Assembly: GCF_004339675.1 (NCBI RefSeq)
Contig: NZ_SLVM01000029.1
Span: forward strand, 1 to 45,912
Length of the DNA stretch: 45,912 bases
Origin: Rhodovulum steppense
GTDB taxonomy: Bacteria > Pseudomonadota > Alphaproteobacteria > Rhodobacterales > Rhodobacteraceae
Direction: 5' to 3'
Of the stretch, positions 1 through 7,876 are shown in pieces. A program made the translations under genes and the position numbers. Under the pieces are notes generated by a model, which was given only the letters and a program-made list of their open reading frames with translations, was not told the DNA's origin and searched no databases. Each line of letters begins with the position of its first letter. Position 1 is the first letter of the stretch.

Positions 1-281
1 AATCCGTGGGGCTGGGCGAGATCAATGTCGGCGTGACCCAGCTCGACCAGGTGACCCAGCAGAACGCCGCCATGGTCGAGGAGGCCACCGCGGCCGGGAT
101 GGCGCTGGACCAGGAGGCGGCGGCGCTGGAGCGGCTGGTCTCGAGCTTCCAGGTCCGACGCGGCGTCGGCAGCACGACCGGGCCGAAGCCCGAGCGCGGC
201 GCCCATCCGCGGGGCCGGACCGCGGGACAGGGCGCGGGCAACGCGCCGGCCCCTGCCCGGCGGATACATGCCGCGGAGTGA
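1..281 (+). CDS. Methyl-accepting chemotaxis protein, C-terminal fragment
   Basis: The 5' part lies outside the window; the reading frame is open from base 3. The visible 92 or so residues begin with the end of the conserved MCP signalling hairpin: the stretch INVGVTQLDQVTQQNAAMVE is the typical C-terminal arm of the cytoplasmic four-helix bundle that contacts CheA and CheW. It is followed by an Ala/Glu-rich helix and a low-complexity Gly/Pro/Arg/Ala tail to the stop at 279-281. I see no CheB/CheR-docking pentapeptide at the end. The sensor part is not visible, so the ligand is unknown. Family assignment is firm, subtype not possible. Confidence 0.85.
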   Translation, partial: SVGLGEINVGVTQLDQVTQQNAAMVEEATAAGMALDQEAAALERLVSSFQVRRGVGSTTGPKPERGAHPRGRTAGQGAGNAPAPARRIHAAE

Positions 282-453
282 CGCCCGGCCCGCCGGGCCG
301 GAGCGCAGCGCCCGGATTTCGGCCCGGGTGTGACCGCGCACCGGCACGCCGATCCGGGCGCCCCCGCGGCCCGCGGCCCGCGGCATCGGGTGCAGACCGG
401 CACGGGGCCCCGGCAGACCCCGGCACCGACCGGGACCGGACCCTGCCGCGGAA

Positions 454-483
454 CGTTGCAAGAATGTCGCAGGAATGTCGCAG
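454..483 (+). repeat. 11-bp-phased direct repeats upstream of the Pho-box-like site
   Basis: The 11-mer GAATGTCGCAG occurs twice in perfect tandem (462-472 and 473-483), and a third diverged unit (CGTTGCA at 454-460) precedes it in the same 11-bp phase. The 7+4 spacing is that of Pho-box half-sites, and TGTCGCA shares TGTC-A with TGTCA, but it is not a consensus match. It could be an upstream activator array for the agt-plcP promoter. Confidence 0.4.
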
Positions 484-503
484 TCGCCACGGCAGCCGCC
501 AGG

Positions 504-521
504 GTGACACATGGCTGTCAT
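504..521 (+). promoter_or_regulatory. Pho-box-like PhoB site of agt-plcP
   Basis: GTGACAC-atgg-CTGTCAT: two 7-bp half-sites 4 bp apart (504-510 and 515-521), the geometry of PhoB sites. The second half-site is a perfect CTGTCAT; the first agrees at TG.CA plus the allowed final C. A possible -10 hexamer (TTACCT, 531-536) starts 9 bp further on, which would place transcription start near 543. Seen in sequence; PhoB control is inferred. Confidence 0.55.
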
Positions 522-597
522 GGGGCCGGGTTACCTGATGGCGCGACAGAGGGCGCCCGGGGGGCGTCCGGGACAGCAAGGGACCGAGGCCCTGCCC

Positions 598-1710
598 GTG
601 ACGATCGACATCGCCCACAGCCTGCCCCACAGCCGGGCGACTGGCCCGCTTCCGTTCCGGCCTGCCGCAGCCGGGCCTTTGCGAATCCTGATCATCAGCG
701 ATGCCTGGCAGCCCCAGGTCAACGGCGTCGTGCGAACCTACGAGAACCTGGGTTCCCACCTGCGCGCGGCCGGCGACGAGGTGCAGGTGATCGGCCCGGC
801 GGCCTTCCCGGGCGTGGCGCTGCCCTCCTATCCCGAGATACCGCTGGCGCTGCCCTATTACCGGCGCCTGGCGGGCATGATCGAGGATTTCGCGCCGGAC
901 GCCATCCACATCCCGGTCGAGGGACCGCTGGGCTGGATGGCGCGGCACTGGTGCCGTGCCAATCGCGTCCCGTTCTCGACGTCGTTTCACACCGATTTCC
1001 CGGCCTATGTCGCGCTGCGCGCCCCCGCCGCCCTGCGCGGCGCGGCCGGGACGATGACCGTTGCCGCCCTGCGCCGTTTCCACGCCCCCGCGCATCATGT
1101 GTATGTCGCGACCGCCGCGCTTGAGGAAAAGCTGCACGGCTGGGGGTTCGGGAACCGCTTCGTGCGGCTGTCGCGCGGGGTGGATCTGGACCTGTTCCAT
1201 CCCGGACCCGCGCGGCCCGAGACGGCCGATCCGCCGGTGCTGCTTTATGTCGGGCGGGTCGCGCCCGAGAAGAATATCGAGGCGTTCCTTGCCCTGCCCG
1301 GCCCGGCCCGGAAGGTCGTGGTGGGGGACGGCCCGCTTCTGCCCGCACTGCGCCAGAGCCATCCCGAGGTCACGTTTCGCGGCACCCTGACCGGCCAGCC
1401 GCTGGCCGATGCCTACCGCGCAGCGGATGCCTTCGTCTTCCCCTCGCGCACCGACACGTTCGGGATCGTCATCATCGAGGCGCTGGCCTGCGGGTTGCCG
1501 GTGGCGGCCCATCCCGCCTTGGGTCCGCGCGACATCCTGGGCGGCGACCCGCGGCTGGGCGCGGTGGACGAGGATCTGGGCGTGGCGGTCCGGCGCGCGC
1601 TGGCCGCGCCGGGCAGCCAGGCCGACCGGCACGACCATGTCCGCGCCCATTACAGCTGGGACGAGGCGGCGCGCGTCTTTGCCGCCAACTGCGCGGACAT
1701 GGCCAGATGA
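598..1710 (+). CDS. agt: GT4-type glycosyltransferase, probable Agt diacylglycerol glycosyltransferase
   Basis: GT-B retaining glycosyltransferase, about 370 residues. Visible motifs: N-terminal LRILIISDAW..PQVNGVVRTYENL (residues about 28-51), TSFHTDFP acceptor-side loop, the sugar-nucleotide domain start YVGRVAPEKN, VVGDGP, and FPSRTDTFG...IIEALACGLP near residues 282-299 with the conserved Glu at 294. The stop overlaps plcP by four bases (ATGA), so the two are co-translated. In Mesorhizobium and roseobacters the same neighbours form the phosphate-starvation lipid pathway: PlcP makes diacylglycerol from phospholipid and Agt glycosylates it with glucose or glucuronic acid. The Pho-box-like site upstream fits. 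I chose GTG 598 because ATG 511 lies in that site and ATG 538 would lie upstream of the predicted transcript start. Another GT4 mannosyl- or glucosyltransferase role remains possible. Confidence 0.65.
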   Translation: MTIDIAHSLPHSRATGPLPFRPAAAGPLRILIISDAWQPQVNGVVRTYENLGSHLRAAGDEVQVIGPAAFPGVALPSYPEIPLALPYYRRLAGMIEDFAPDAIHIPVEGPLGWMARHWCRANRVPFSTSFHTDFPAYVALRAPAALRGAAGTMTVAALRRFHAPAHHVYVATAALEEKLHGWGFGNRFVRLSRGVDLDLFHPGPARPETADPPVLLYVGRVAPEKNIEAFLALPGPARKVVVGDGPLLPALRQSHPEVTFRGTLTGQPLADAYRAADAFVFPSRTDTFGIVIIEALACGLPVAAHPALGPRDILGGDPRLGAVDEDLGVAVRRALAAPGSQADRHDHVRAHYSWDEAARVFAANCADMAR

Positions 1711-2684
1711 GCCCCGCCGCCGCCCCCCGCCGGGTGCGCAGCGTCTTCGTCTCGGACCTGCATCTGGGCTACAAGGGCAGCGATATCCGCGCGCTGAACG
1801 CCTTTTTGCAGGCGCATGAATTCGACCATCTCTACCTGGTGGGCGATGTGCTGGATGGCTGGAAACTGGAAAGCCGCTGGCACTGGACGCAGGATTACAG
1901 CACGCTTGTCGATCTGCTGCTGGACCGACGGCGGCGGCGTGTGCGGGTGACGCTGCTGACCGGGAACCATGACGAGAAGCTGCGCGACATCCTGGCGGTC
2001 CTGTTCCGCCCGCTGATGCTGCGCCGCTATGGCATAAGGGTGGATGAACGGATCATCCATCGCGCGGGCGACGGGCGGCGCTATCTGGTGATGCATGGCG
2101 ACCAGTTCGACGGCGCGCTGATCCGCGGCACCTCGAAACTGGCCGATCGCGCCTGGTCCTGGCTGGGCGAGAAGGCGCTGGTGCGGCCGCGTGCCGAGAC
2201 AACGCTGGTCAAGGGGAAGCGCAGGCGCTGGTCGCTGGGCAAGGCCGTGGCGACCAATGCGCTGACGCTGCTGGGCCGGTATACCGATACCGCGTTGCGC
2301 CGGGCAGCCGAGGACGGGATGGACGGGATCATCTGCGGGCACAGCCATGTCCCGACGCTGGTCCGGCGCGAGGGGCTGCTGTTCGCCAATTGCGGTTCCT
2401 GGACCGGCGCGCGGCGCGCGGGCGAGACCCATACCGCCGTGATCGAGACGCTGGACGGGGCGATGGAGATGGTTGCCTGGCCCGCGATGCGCGCCGCACC
2501 GGGCGATGCCACGGCCCGCTGCCTGCCGCCCGAGCGTCCCGGGTTTTGCAGCGCCGATGCGGCCCGGCTGGTGCGGCTGATCCATCGGCTCTGGGCGCCG
2601 GTGTCCGACGGGCTGGCCGAGCCGGTCGCGGTTGCGTCTCCCGCCCTGCCTCGATCCCGGGACATCCCCGTGCCGCCGACCTGA
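1707..2684 (+). CDS. plcP: Metallophosphoesterase, probable PlcP phospholipase C (LpxH-like)
   Basis: 325-residue calcineurin-like phosphoesterase of the LpxH-like superfamily. All metal motifs are present: SDLHLG (Asp17, His19), GD (46-47), GNHD (86-89), a metal His at MHGD (130) and GHSH (211-214). LpxH proper removes UMP from UDP-diacylglucosamine; related PlcP proteins of rhizobia and marine roseobacters instead split phosphatidylcholine and other phospholipids to diacylglycerol when phosphate is short. The start overlaps the glycosyltransferase stop and the promoter has a Pho-box-like site, so I prefer PlcP. The last 70 residues are an Arg/Ala/Pro-rich extension past the fold. If annotated automatically it would probably be called UDP-2,3-diacylglucosamine diphosphatase; most alphaproteobacteria use LpxI for that step. 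Confidence 0.7.
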   Translation: MSPAAAPRRVRSVFVSDLHLGYKGSDIRALNAFLQAHEFDHLYLVGDVLDGWKLESRWHWTQDYSTLVDLLLDRRRRRVRVTLLTGNHDEKLRDILAVLFRPLMLRRYGIRVDERIIHRAGDGRRYLVMHGDQFDGALIRGTSKLADRAWSWLGEKALVRPRAETTLVKGKRRRWSLGKAVATNALTLLGRYTDTALRRAAEDGMDGIICGHSHVPTLVRREGLLFANCGSWTGARRAGETHTAVIETLDGAMEMVAWPAMRAAPGDATARCLPPERPGFCSADAARLVRLIHRLWAPVSDGLAEPVAVASPALPRSRDIPVPPT

Positions 2685-2709
2685 GCAGGGGGGCCGGACC
2701 CGTGCCCGG

Positions 2710-3597
2710 TCAGGCCGCGCGCCAGGCCTTCCACAAACGCTTCCACCGTCGCGACAGATCGCGCGCCGGGCTTGCGAAAAGCCGCGTCGCAAGCGCCTGC
2801 GCCTCGGTTTCGAGCACGCCCTGACGCGCGGCGATCCGCGTGCGCAGCGCGGTGCGGACCGCCTCGCCCCCGGGCGGATCGGCAAGCCCTGCAAGCCAGG
2901 CGTCCAGCACCGCCAGATCGTGATGATCGCCCAGGAACTCGGACAGCCTGCGCACCTGTTCCGCGCGCCGGTCCATCGGCGACGGGTCCAGCGGTTGCAG
3001 CAGCCGGGTGTGATACCAATGGTATTTCACGGCCTTGCGCCAGTCGTGGATCACGGCGGTCTCGGGCGTCTCGGCGGCCAGGCGCCGGTCGCGGCGTGCC
3101 CGGGCGAACACCTTCTCCAGCCCCGGCCGCATCGCCTTGAACCCTGTTTCGGTCAGGCTCCAGCCCTCGGCGCGCGCGCGCAGCGCCACCAGATCGGCGC
3201 GAAAAGCGGCCAGATCGGCGACCACGTCGCTGCCCGCCACCGCGCCGTCGCGCACCGCGATCAGGTGATCGCGAAGCGGCGCCAGCCCCTCGGGGCCGGT
3301 CGCCTCCGCCAGCTTGTCCACCGTCTCGACCATGCCTTCGAAATCGCGCAGCCCCGACAGCCGCCGCGCCGCGTCGCGGATCGCGGCATTCTCGGCGGCG
3401 TAGTCGGGAAAGCTGGCGCGCACCAGCCGGATCAGCCCGCGCAGCCGCTTGGCCCGCTTGCGCACCTGGTGGACCTTTTCGTGCAGGTCCATCGCGGTGT
3501 CGTCGATCTCGGCAAGTGCTGCGTCGATCTCCTCGACCGCGATGCGCCGCAGCGCCTCTTCGCAGGTCTCGTCCGATCGTTTCATGCGATAGGCCAT
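2710..3597 (-). CDS. CHAD domain protein
   Basis: 295 residues, all CHAD domain: a helical bundle with conserved basic and His positions such as HEKVHQVRKRAKRLRGLIRL near the N-terminus and AVIHDWRKAVKYHWYHTRLL near the middle. CHAD domains bind inorganic polyphosphate on a basic surface; some are fused to CYTH triphosphatases, but no CYTH part is present here. The start ATG at 3597 begins the conserved sequence MAYRMKRSDET; the frame continues upstream without family-like residues. It converges on plcP with 25 bases between stops. Function beyond polyphosphate binding cannot be read from the sequence. Confidence 0.85.
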   Translation of the reverse strand: MAYRMKRSDETCEEALRRIAVEEIDAALAEIDDTAMDLHEKVHQVRKRAKRLRGLIRLVRASFPDYAAENAAIRDAARRLSGLRDFEGMVETVDKLAEATGPEGLAPLRDHLIAVRDGAVAGSDVVADLAAFRADLVALRARAEGWSLTETGFKAMRPGLEKVFARARRDRRLAAETPETAVIHDWRKAVKYHWYHTRLLQPLDPSPMDRRAEQVRRLSEFLGDHHDLAVLDAWLAGLADPPGGEAVRTALRTRIAARQGVLETEAQALATRLFASPARDLSRRWKRLWKAWRAA

Positions 3598-3751
3598 ATC
3601 ACCGTCCCGTCTTCCACGCGCATACACAATCCGCAGCGGTATCCGGATCATATGACATTTAGTTAACGCGCGCGCAGAACCAAGACGGGGCCAGCTTCCG
3701 GTCGCCCCACCGATACCGGCCTGCGCCAAGCGCAGCGCCGGTCAGCCCGCG

Positions 3752-5932
3752 TCACCGCGTGCGGCGGGGGGGCGTGTCGCCGCCCTTGGGTTTGCCCTTC
3801 CATGTGCGCCGCGCCCCCGTCGCGGGCCGATCCATCCGCTTGGAGGTGTCGCTGGCACCGGGCCGGGTCCTGGCGCTGCCGGTCTCGTCCTTCCGCTCCG
3901 CCCGCTCGGGTCCGCGCGTGTCGGATTTCGGCCTTGCCGCATCCCATTTCTGCGCCGGGTTGCGGGGCTTGCGCGGGGCGGCGTCGTCCTTCGCCTTGGC
4001 GGCCTTCGGGCCGGGCCGGTCCATCCGCTTCGGGCCCTGCTGACTGCGGGACCCGGTCCTGTCGCCGGCCGGCGCGCCCTTCGGCCCCGGCCCGTTCGTC
4101 CCGCGCGGCTCGGCCCTGGACCCGTCGCGCTTCGGCGCGGCATGGCGGGGTTTGCGGGGCTTTGCATCGTCCGGCGCCCGTGCCGGTGCGGCGGGTTGGG
4201 GTGCCGCGGCAACAGGGTTCGGGGCCTCCGCGGCGACCGGGGCCGGGCGGGACGCGGCAGGCACCGGCGCGGGCGCCTTCCGCGGCGGGCGCGGGGCGCT
4301 GGCCTCCTTGCGCGCCGGGCGGCCCTGGCCCGGGGCCGGGCGGGGCGGGCGCATGTCCTCGACCGTGCCCTCGACCTGCCTTGCGGTGATGTCTTCTTCC
4401 AGGATTCCGGCGGGGCCGAGCCGGTCGATCAGGCCCGGCGCGGCGGGTTCGGCGATCTCCACAAGGGTCGTCTCGGGCAGGATGCGAATCCGGCCGATCT
4501 GCGTCTTGTCGAGATCCCCCGCCCGGCACAGAAGCGGCAGGATCCAGCGCGCCTCGGCGCGGCGGTTCTGCCCGATCGACAGCTCGAACCAGGCCGAGGG
4601 GCCAAAGGGCGCCCGTTCCGCCCGTTCGGTGCGGGCCGGGGCCGCGTTCAGTTCTTCGGGGGCGGAAAGGCCCGCGCGGTAAAGCCTCAGGCAGGCGGCC
4701 GCGATCTGCTCGGGGCCATGCTCGGCCAGCAGTCTCGCGGCAAAGGCGGCTTCGGCCTCGGACGGGGCGTCCTCCCAGACCGGATCGGCCAGCAGGCGGG
4801 TCTCGTCGAGCGCCAGGATCTCCTCGCGGCTGGGTGCTGCGGTCCATTCGGCCTCGATCTTCGCCCATTTCAGCAGCCGCGTGGCCTTGGCGGTGACCCG
4901 GTCCGGCACGATCAGCGCCGAGATTCCCTTGCGCCCGGCCCGCCCCGTCCGGCCCGAGCGGTGCAACAGCGCCTCGGTATTGGTGGGCAGGTCCGCATGG
5001 ATCACCAGGTCCAGATTGGGCAGGTCGATGCCGCGCGCCGCGACATCGGTCGCCACGCAGACCCGCGCCCGGCCGTCACGCAGCGCCTGAAGCGCATGGC
5101 TGCGTTCGTCCTGGCTAAGCTCGCCCGACAGGCTGACCACCGGCAGGCCGCGATTGGCCAGCCGCGCGGCCAGCCGCGCGACCGCGGCGCGGGTATTGGC
5201 AAAGACGATGGCCGTGGGCGCATCGTGAAAGCGCAACAGGTTGATGATCGCGTGATCGGAATCGGCGGCGGCGACCTGCACGACCTGATAGGCGATATCC
5301 GTGTGTTGCGTCCCGCGCGACAGGGTGGTCACGCGGACCGCGTCGCGCTGGTAGGCCTTGGCCAGATCCGCGATCGCGGGCGAAACGGTGGCCGAGAACA
5401 TCAGCGTGCGCCGCTCGGCCGGGGCCTCGCCCAGCATGAATTCCAGATCCTCGCGAAAGCCCAGATCCAGCATCTCGTCGGCCTCGTCCAGCACGACGGC
5501 CCGAATGGCGGACAGATCCAGACTGCCCCGGGTGATGTGGTCGCGCAGCCGCCCCGGCGTGCCCACGACGATATGGGCACCCCGCTCCAGCGCGCGGCGC
5601 TCCTCGCGCGCATCCATGCCGCCGATGCAGGACACCACCCGCGCGCCCGCCCTGGCATAGAGCCAGGCCAGTTCCCGCTGCACCTGCAAGGCCAGTTCCC
5701 GCGTCGGCGCCACGATCAGCGCAAGCGGCGCACCCGGCAGATCCAGCCGCGACTCGTCCCCCATCAGCGTCGGCGCGATGGCGAGGCCGAATCCCACGGT
5801 CTTGCCCGACCCGGTCTGGGCCGAGACCAGCAGATCGGCTTCGGCCAGTTCGGCGGCCGTCACGGCCTGTTGCACTTCGGTCAGCGTGTCGAACCCGCGC
5901 TCGGCGAGGGCTTCGGAAAGGGTCGGGATCAT
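3752..5932 (-). CDS. DEAD-box ATP-dependent RNA helicase with long basic tail
   Basis: 726 residues. Helicase motifs in order: AQTGSGKT (38-45), PTREL (76-80), TPGR (about 125), DEAD (149-152), SAT (180-182), and in the second RecA domain ATDVAARGID and HRSGRTGRAGR. About residues 435-510 resemble the DbpA-type RNA-binding domain (FELSIGQNRRAEARW...RILPETTLVEI), suggesting a role on rRNA or structured mRNA. The last 215 or so residues are a disordered tail of Pro, Ala, Arg and Lys with repeated MDRP-like pieces. The gene is divergent from the threonine aldolase gene. Its high GC gives many long shadow frames on the other strand. The closest named relatives would be DeaD/DbpA-like proteins; I cannot assign one symbol. 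Confidence 0.93.
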   Translation of the reverse strand: MIPTLSEALAERGFDTLTEVQQAVTAAELAEADLLVSAQTGSGKTVGFGLAIAPTLMGDESRLDLPGAPLALIVAPTRELALQVQRELAWLYARAGARVVSCIGGMDAREERRALERGAHIVVGTPGRLRDHITRGSLDLSAIRAVVLDEADEMLDLGFREDLEFMLGEAPAERRTLMFSATVSPAIADLAKAYQRDAVRVTTLSRGTQHTDIAYQVVQVAAADSDHAIINLLRFHDAPTAIVFANTRAAVARLAARLANRGLPVVSLSGELSQDERSHALQALRDGRARVCVATDVAARGIDLPNLDLVIHADLPTNTEALLHRSGRTGRAGRKGISALIVPDRVTAKATRLLKWAKIEAEWTAAPSREEILALDETRLLADPVWEDAPSEAEAAFAARLLAEHGPEQIAAACLRLYRAGLSAPEELNAAPARTERAERAPFGPSAWFELSIGQNRRAEARWILPLLCRAGDLDKTQIGRIRILPETTLVEIAEPAAPGLIDRLGPAGILEEDITARQVEGTVEDMRPPRPAPGQGRPARKEASAPRPPRKAPAPVPAASRPAPVAAEAPNPVAAAPQPAAPARAPDDAKPRKPRHAAPKRDGSRAEPRGTNGPGPKGAPAGDRTGSRSQQGPKRMDRPGPKAAKAKDDAAPRKPRNPAQKWDAARPKSDTRGPERAERKDETGSARTRPGASDTSKRMDRPATGARRTWKGKPKGGDTPPRRTR

Positions 5933-6115
5933 CTGGGAAACATCCGTGCGGCCAGGGCGCCAGCATGGCGCGGCAAGGCAATATGGCTAGGGTCTTCGGG
6001 CGCACATGTCCAGACTTATCCGCCCCCGCACCCCGCAACGCCCCGCCGTGCGGCCATCGACGGATCGGGGGGCGGCGCTATCGTCTGCGCATCGCGGCAG
6101 GCGAAAGGCAGGACG

Positions 6116-7135
6116 ATGCACGATTTCTATTCCGACACCCAGACCCGCCCGACACGGGCGATGCGCGAGGCCGCGCTTGACGCACCCCTTGGCGACGAAC
6201 GCCACGACGCGGATCCGCCGACGCTGGAGCTCTGCGCACGGGTGGCCGGGATGCTGGGGATGGAGGCGGCGCTGTTCCTGCCCTCGGGCACGATGTGCAA
6301 CGAGATCGCCATCGCCGTCCACACCCGCCCCGGCGACGAGGTGATCTGCACCCGCGAAAGCCACATCATCTTTGCCGAAAGCGGCGGACCCGCGGCGCTG
6401 TCGGGGGTGATGATGCATCCGATTGACGGCGAACGGGGCATGCTGACGCCCGAACAGGTGCAGGCCGCCATCCGTCCGCGCTCGGCCCATGCGCCCCGCT
6501 CGCGCCTGCTGGTCGCCGAGCAGACCGCGAACCTTGCGGGCGGCGCGATCTGGCCTCTGGGTCAGTTGACCGCCGTGGCGCAGGCGGCCCGCGACGCCGG
6601 GCTCGCGACGCATCTGGACGGGGCGCGTCTGCTGAACGCCCAGGTCGCGACGGGCATTCCCGCGGCCGCGTATGCGCGCGGCTTCGACAGCGCCTGGATC
6701 GCCTTCACCAAGGGGCTGGGCTGCCCGGTCGGCGCGGTGCTTGCGGGCTCGCGCGACTTCGTGGCCGAGGCCTGGCTTCTGAAACGGCGCTGGGGCGGGG
6801 CCATGCGCCAGACCGGGGTGCTGACGGCGATGTGCCTTTACGCGCTGGACCATCACGTCGCCCGTCTGGCCGAGGATCACGCGCTGGCCCGCACCATCGG
6901 CGCGCGCCTGGCCGGGCTGCCCGCCATCGCGCGGGTGCTGCCGGTCGAGACCAATATCGTCATCGTCGATCTGGCCGAGCACGCGCCCGATGCCCGGGAA
7001 GCCGCCCGGCAACTGCGCCAAGGGGACGTGACCGTCACGGTCGTCGGCCCAAGGCGCCTGCGGATGGTCACGCATCTGGATGTCGGCCCCGCCGATGCCG
7101 ACGCGCTGGTCGCGGCGATCGGCGCGCTCGGCTGA
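6116..7135 (+). CDS. ltaE: Threonine aldolase family protein (PLP)
   Basis: 339 residues, beta-eliminating-lyase fold with PLP. It opens with DFYSDTQTRPT, typical of low-specificity L-threonine aldolases (DxxSDTxTxPT), then DERHDADPPTLELCARVAGMLG and LFLPSGTMCNEIAI. The aspartate that binds the pyridine nitrogen is in THLDGARLLNA, and the Schiff-base lysine in AFTKGLGCPVGAVL. The reaction is L-threonine or allo-threonine to glycine plus acetaldehyde in the cytoplasm. The ATG at 6116 has AGGA 4-8 bases before it. The upstream 180 bases are shared with the divergent helicase gene. Stereospecificity cannot be told from sequence. Confidence 0.88.
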   Translation: MHDFYSDTQTRPTRAMREAALDAPLGDERHDADPPTLELCARVAGMLGMEAALFLPSGTMCNEIAIAVHTRPGDEVICTRESHIIFAESGGPAALSGVMMHPIDGERGMLTPEQVQAAIRPRSAHAPRSRLLVAEQTANLAGGAIWPLGQLTAVAQAARDAGLATHLDGARLLNAQVATGIPAAAYARGFDSAWIAFTKGLGCPVGAVLAGSRDFVAEAWLLKRRWGGAMRQTGVLTAMCLYALDHHVARLAEDHALARTIGARLAGLPAIARVLPVETNIVIVDLAEHAPDAREAARQLRQGDVTVTVVGPRRLRMVTHLDVGPADADALVAAIGALG

Positions 7136-7137
7136 CC

Positions 7138-7719
7138 TCAGCCGGTCGGCCGCCCCGCCTCGGTCGCGCGGACCACCTCGTTCAGTTGCCCGGTGCGCAC
7201 GTCATAGACATAGCCGTAGATCGGGATCGCGGGGTTCACCAGCGGATGCGCCCGGATGCGCATCACGTCCTCGATCACCGCCGCCTCCTGGTCGCGGATC
7301 GTGTGCCATTTGACATAGCGCCCCTCGGGCGAGCCGCCGGGTTCGGAGGCATTGCGAAAGCCGCTTTCGCTCAGTTCCGCCGTCTCCAGCGACCCCGCCA
7401 GAAGATCGCCCATCGTGGCATCGTCGAAGAACAGCATGCCGCAATCGGTGTGATGGATCACGAACCATTCCCGCGTGCCCAGAAGCTTGTGACTGATCAC
7501 CAGCGACCGGATCGCGTCGTCGGTGGCCCGCCCGCCCGCATTGCGCACGACATGGGCGTCGCCCTCGGACAGACCGGCATATTTCGCGGGATCGAGCCGC
7601 GCATCCATGCAGGTCAGTATGAGAAAGCCGCGCGCTGGCGGCAGCGCCAGATCGCCCTTGTCAAAGCTGGCGGCATAGGCCGCGTTGGCCTGTTCGACCT
7701 CGGTTTTCGTGCTGGACAT
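7138..7719 (-). CDS. Beta-class carbonic anhydrase
   Basis: 193 residues. Zinc ligands and the Asp/Arg dyad are visible: CMDARLDP (Cys37, Asp39, Arg41) and HHTDCG (His90, Cys93). The pattern, with [13 protein letters not shown] before the second motif and [14 protein letters not shown] at the end, matches the short Rv1284-type beta-carbonic anhydrases of actinobacteria and proteobacteria. It interconverts CO2 and bicarbonate in the cytoplasm. The start at 7719 is set by a strong AGGGAGGA just upstream on the minus strand; the long frame beyond it is a shadow. The stop lies two bases from the stop of the convergent threonine aldolase gene. Confidence 0.92.
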   Translation of the reverse strand: MSSTKTEVEQANAAYAASFDKGDLALPPARGFLILTCMDARLDPAKYAGLSEGDAHVVRNAGGRATDDAIRSLVISHKLLGTREWFVIHHTDCGMLFFDDATMGDLLAGSLETAELSESGFRNASEPGGSPEGRYVKWHTIRDQEAAVIEDVMRIRAHPLVNPAIPIYGYVYDVRTGQLNEVVRATEAGRPTG

Positions 7720-7876
7720 CCGATCCTCCCTGTTCGCGGTAACGAAGGTTAGCACGAGAGCGGCCGCCACGGGCAAGGGTTCCGGGCCTTGCCGACCCCT
7801 TGCGGGGCGCTGCGGGGCGCGGGGGGGCACGGAAATCGCGGTCGCGGCGGTCGCGAAGGCAGGGTAAGCAGGCGAC

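Larger units (their letters stand above)
282..597. other. Intergenic region upstream of agt-plcP
   Basis: No convincing gene in this 316-base stretch. It holds a run of 11-bp-spaced direct repeats at 454-483 and a Pho-box-like site at 504-521, both listed separately, followed by a possible -10 element (TTACCT, 531-536). The first half is plain GC-rich sequence. Confidence 0.6.

Noticed and set aside
511-598. ATG 511 as the start of the glycosyltransferase
   Set aside because: It lies inside the Pho-box-like site and adds 29 residues without family similarity.
3640-3660. Pho-box before the CHAD gene
   Set aside because: A single TGTCAT half-site on the minus strand with no partner at 11-bp spacing.
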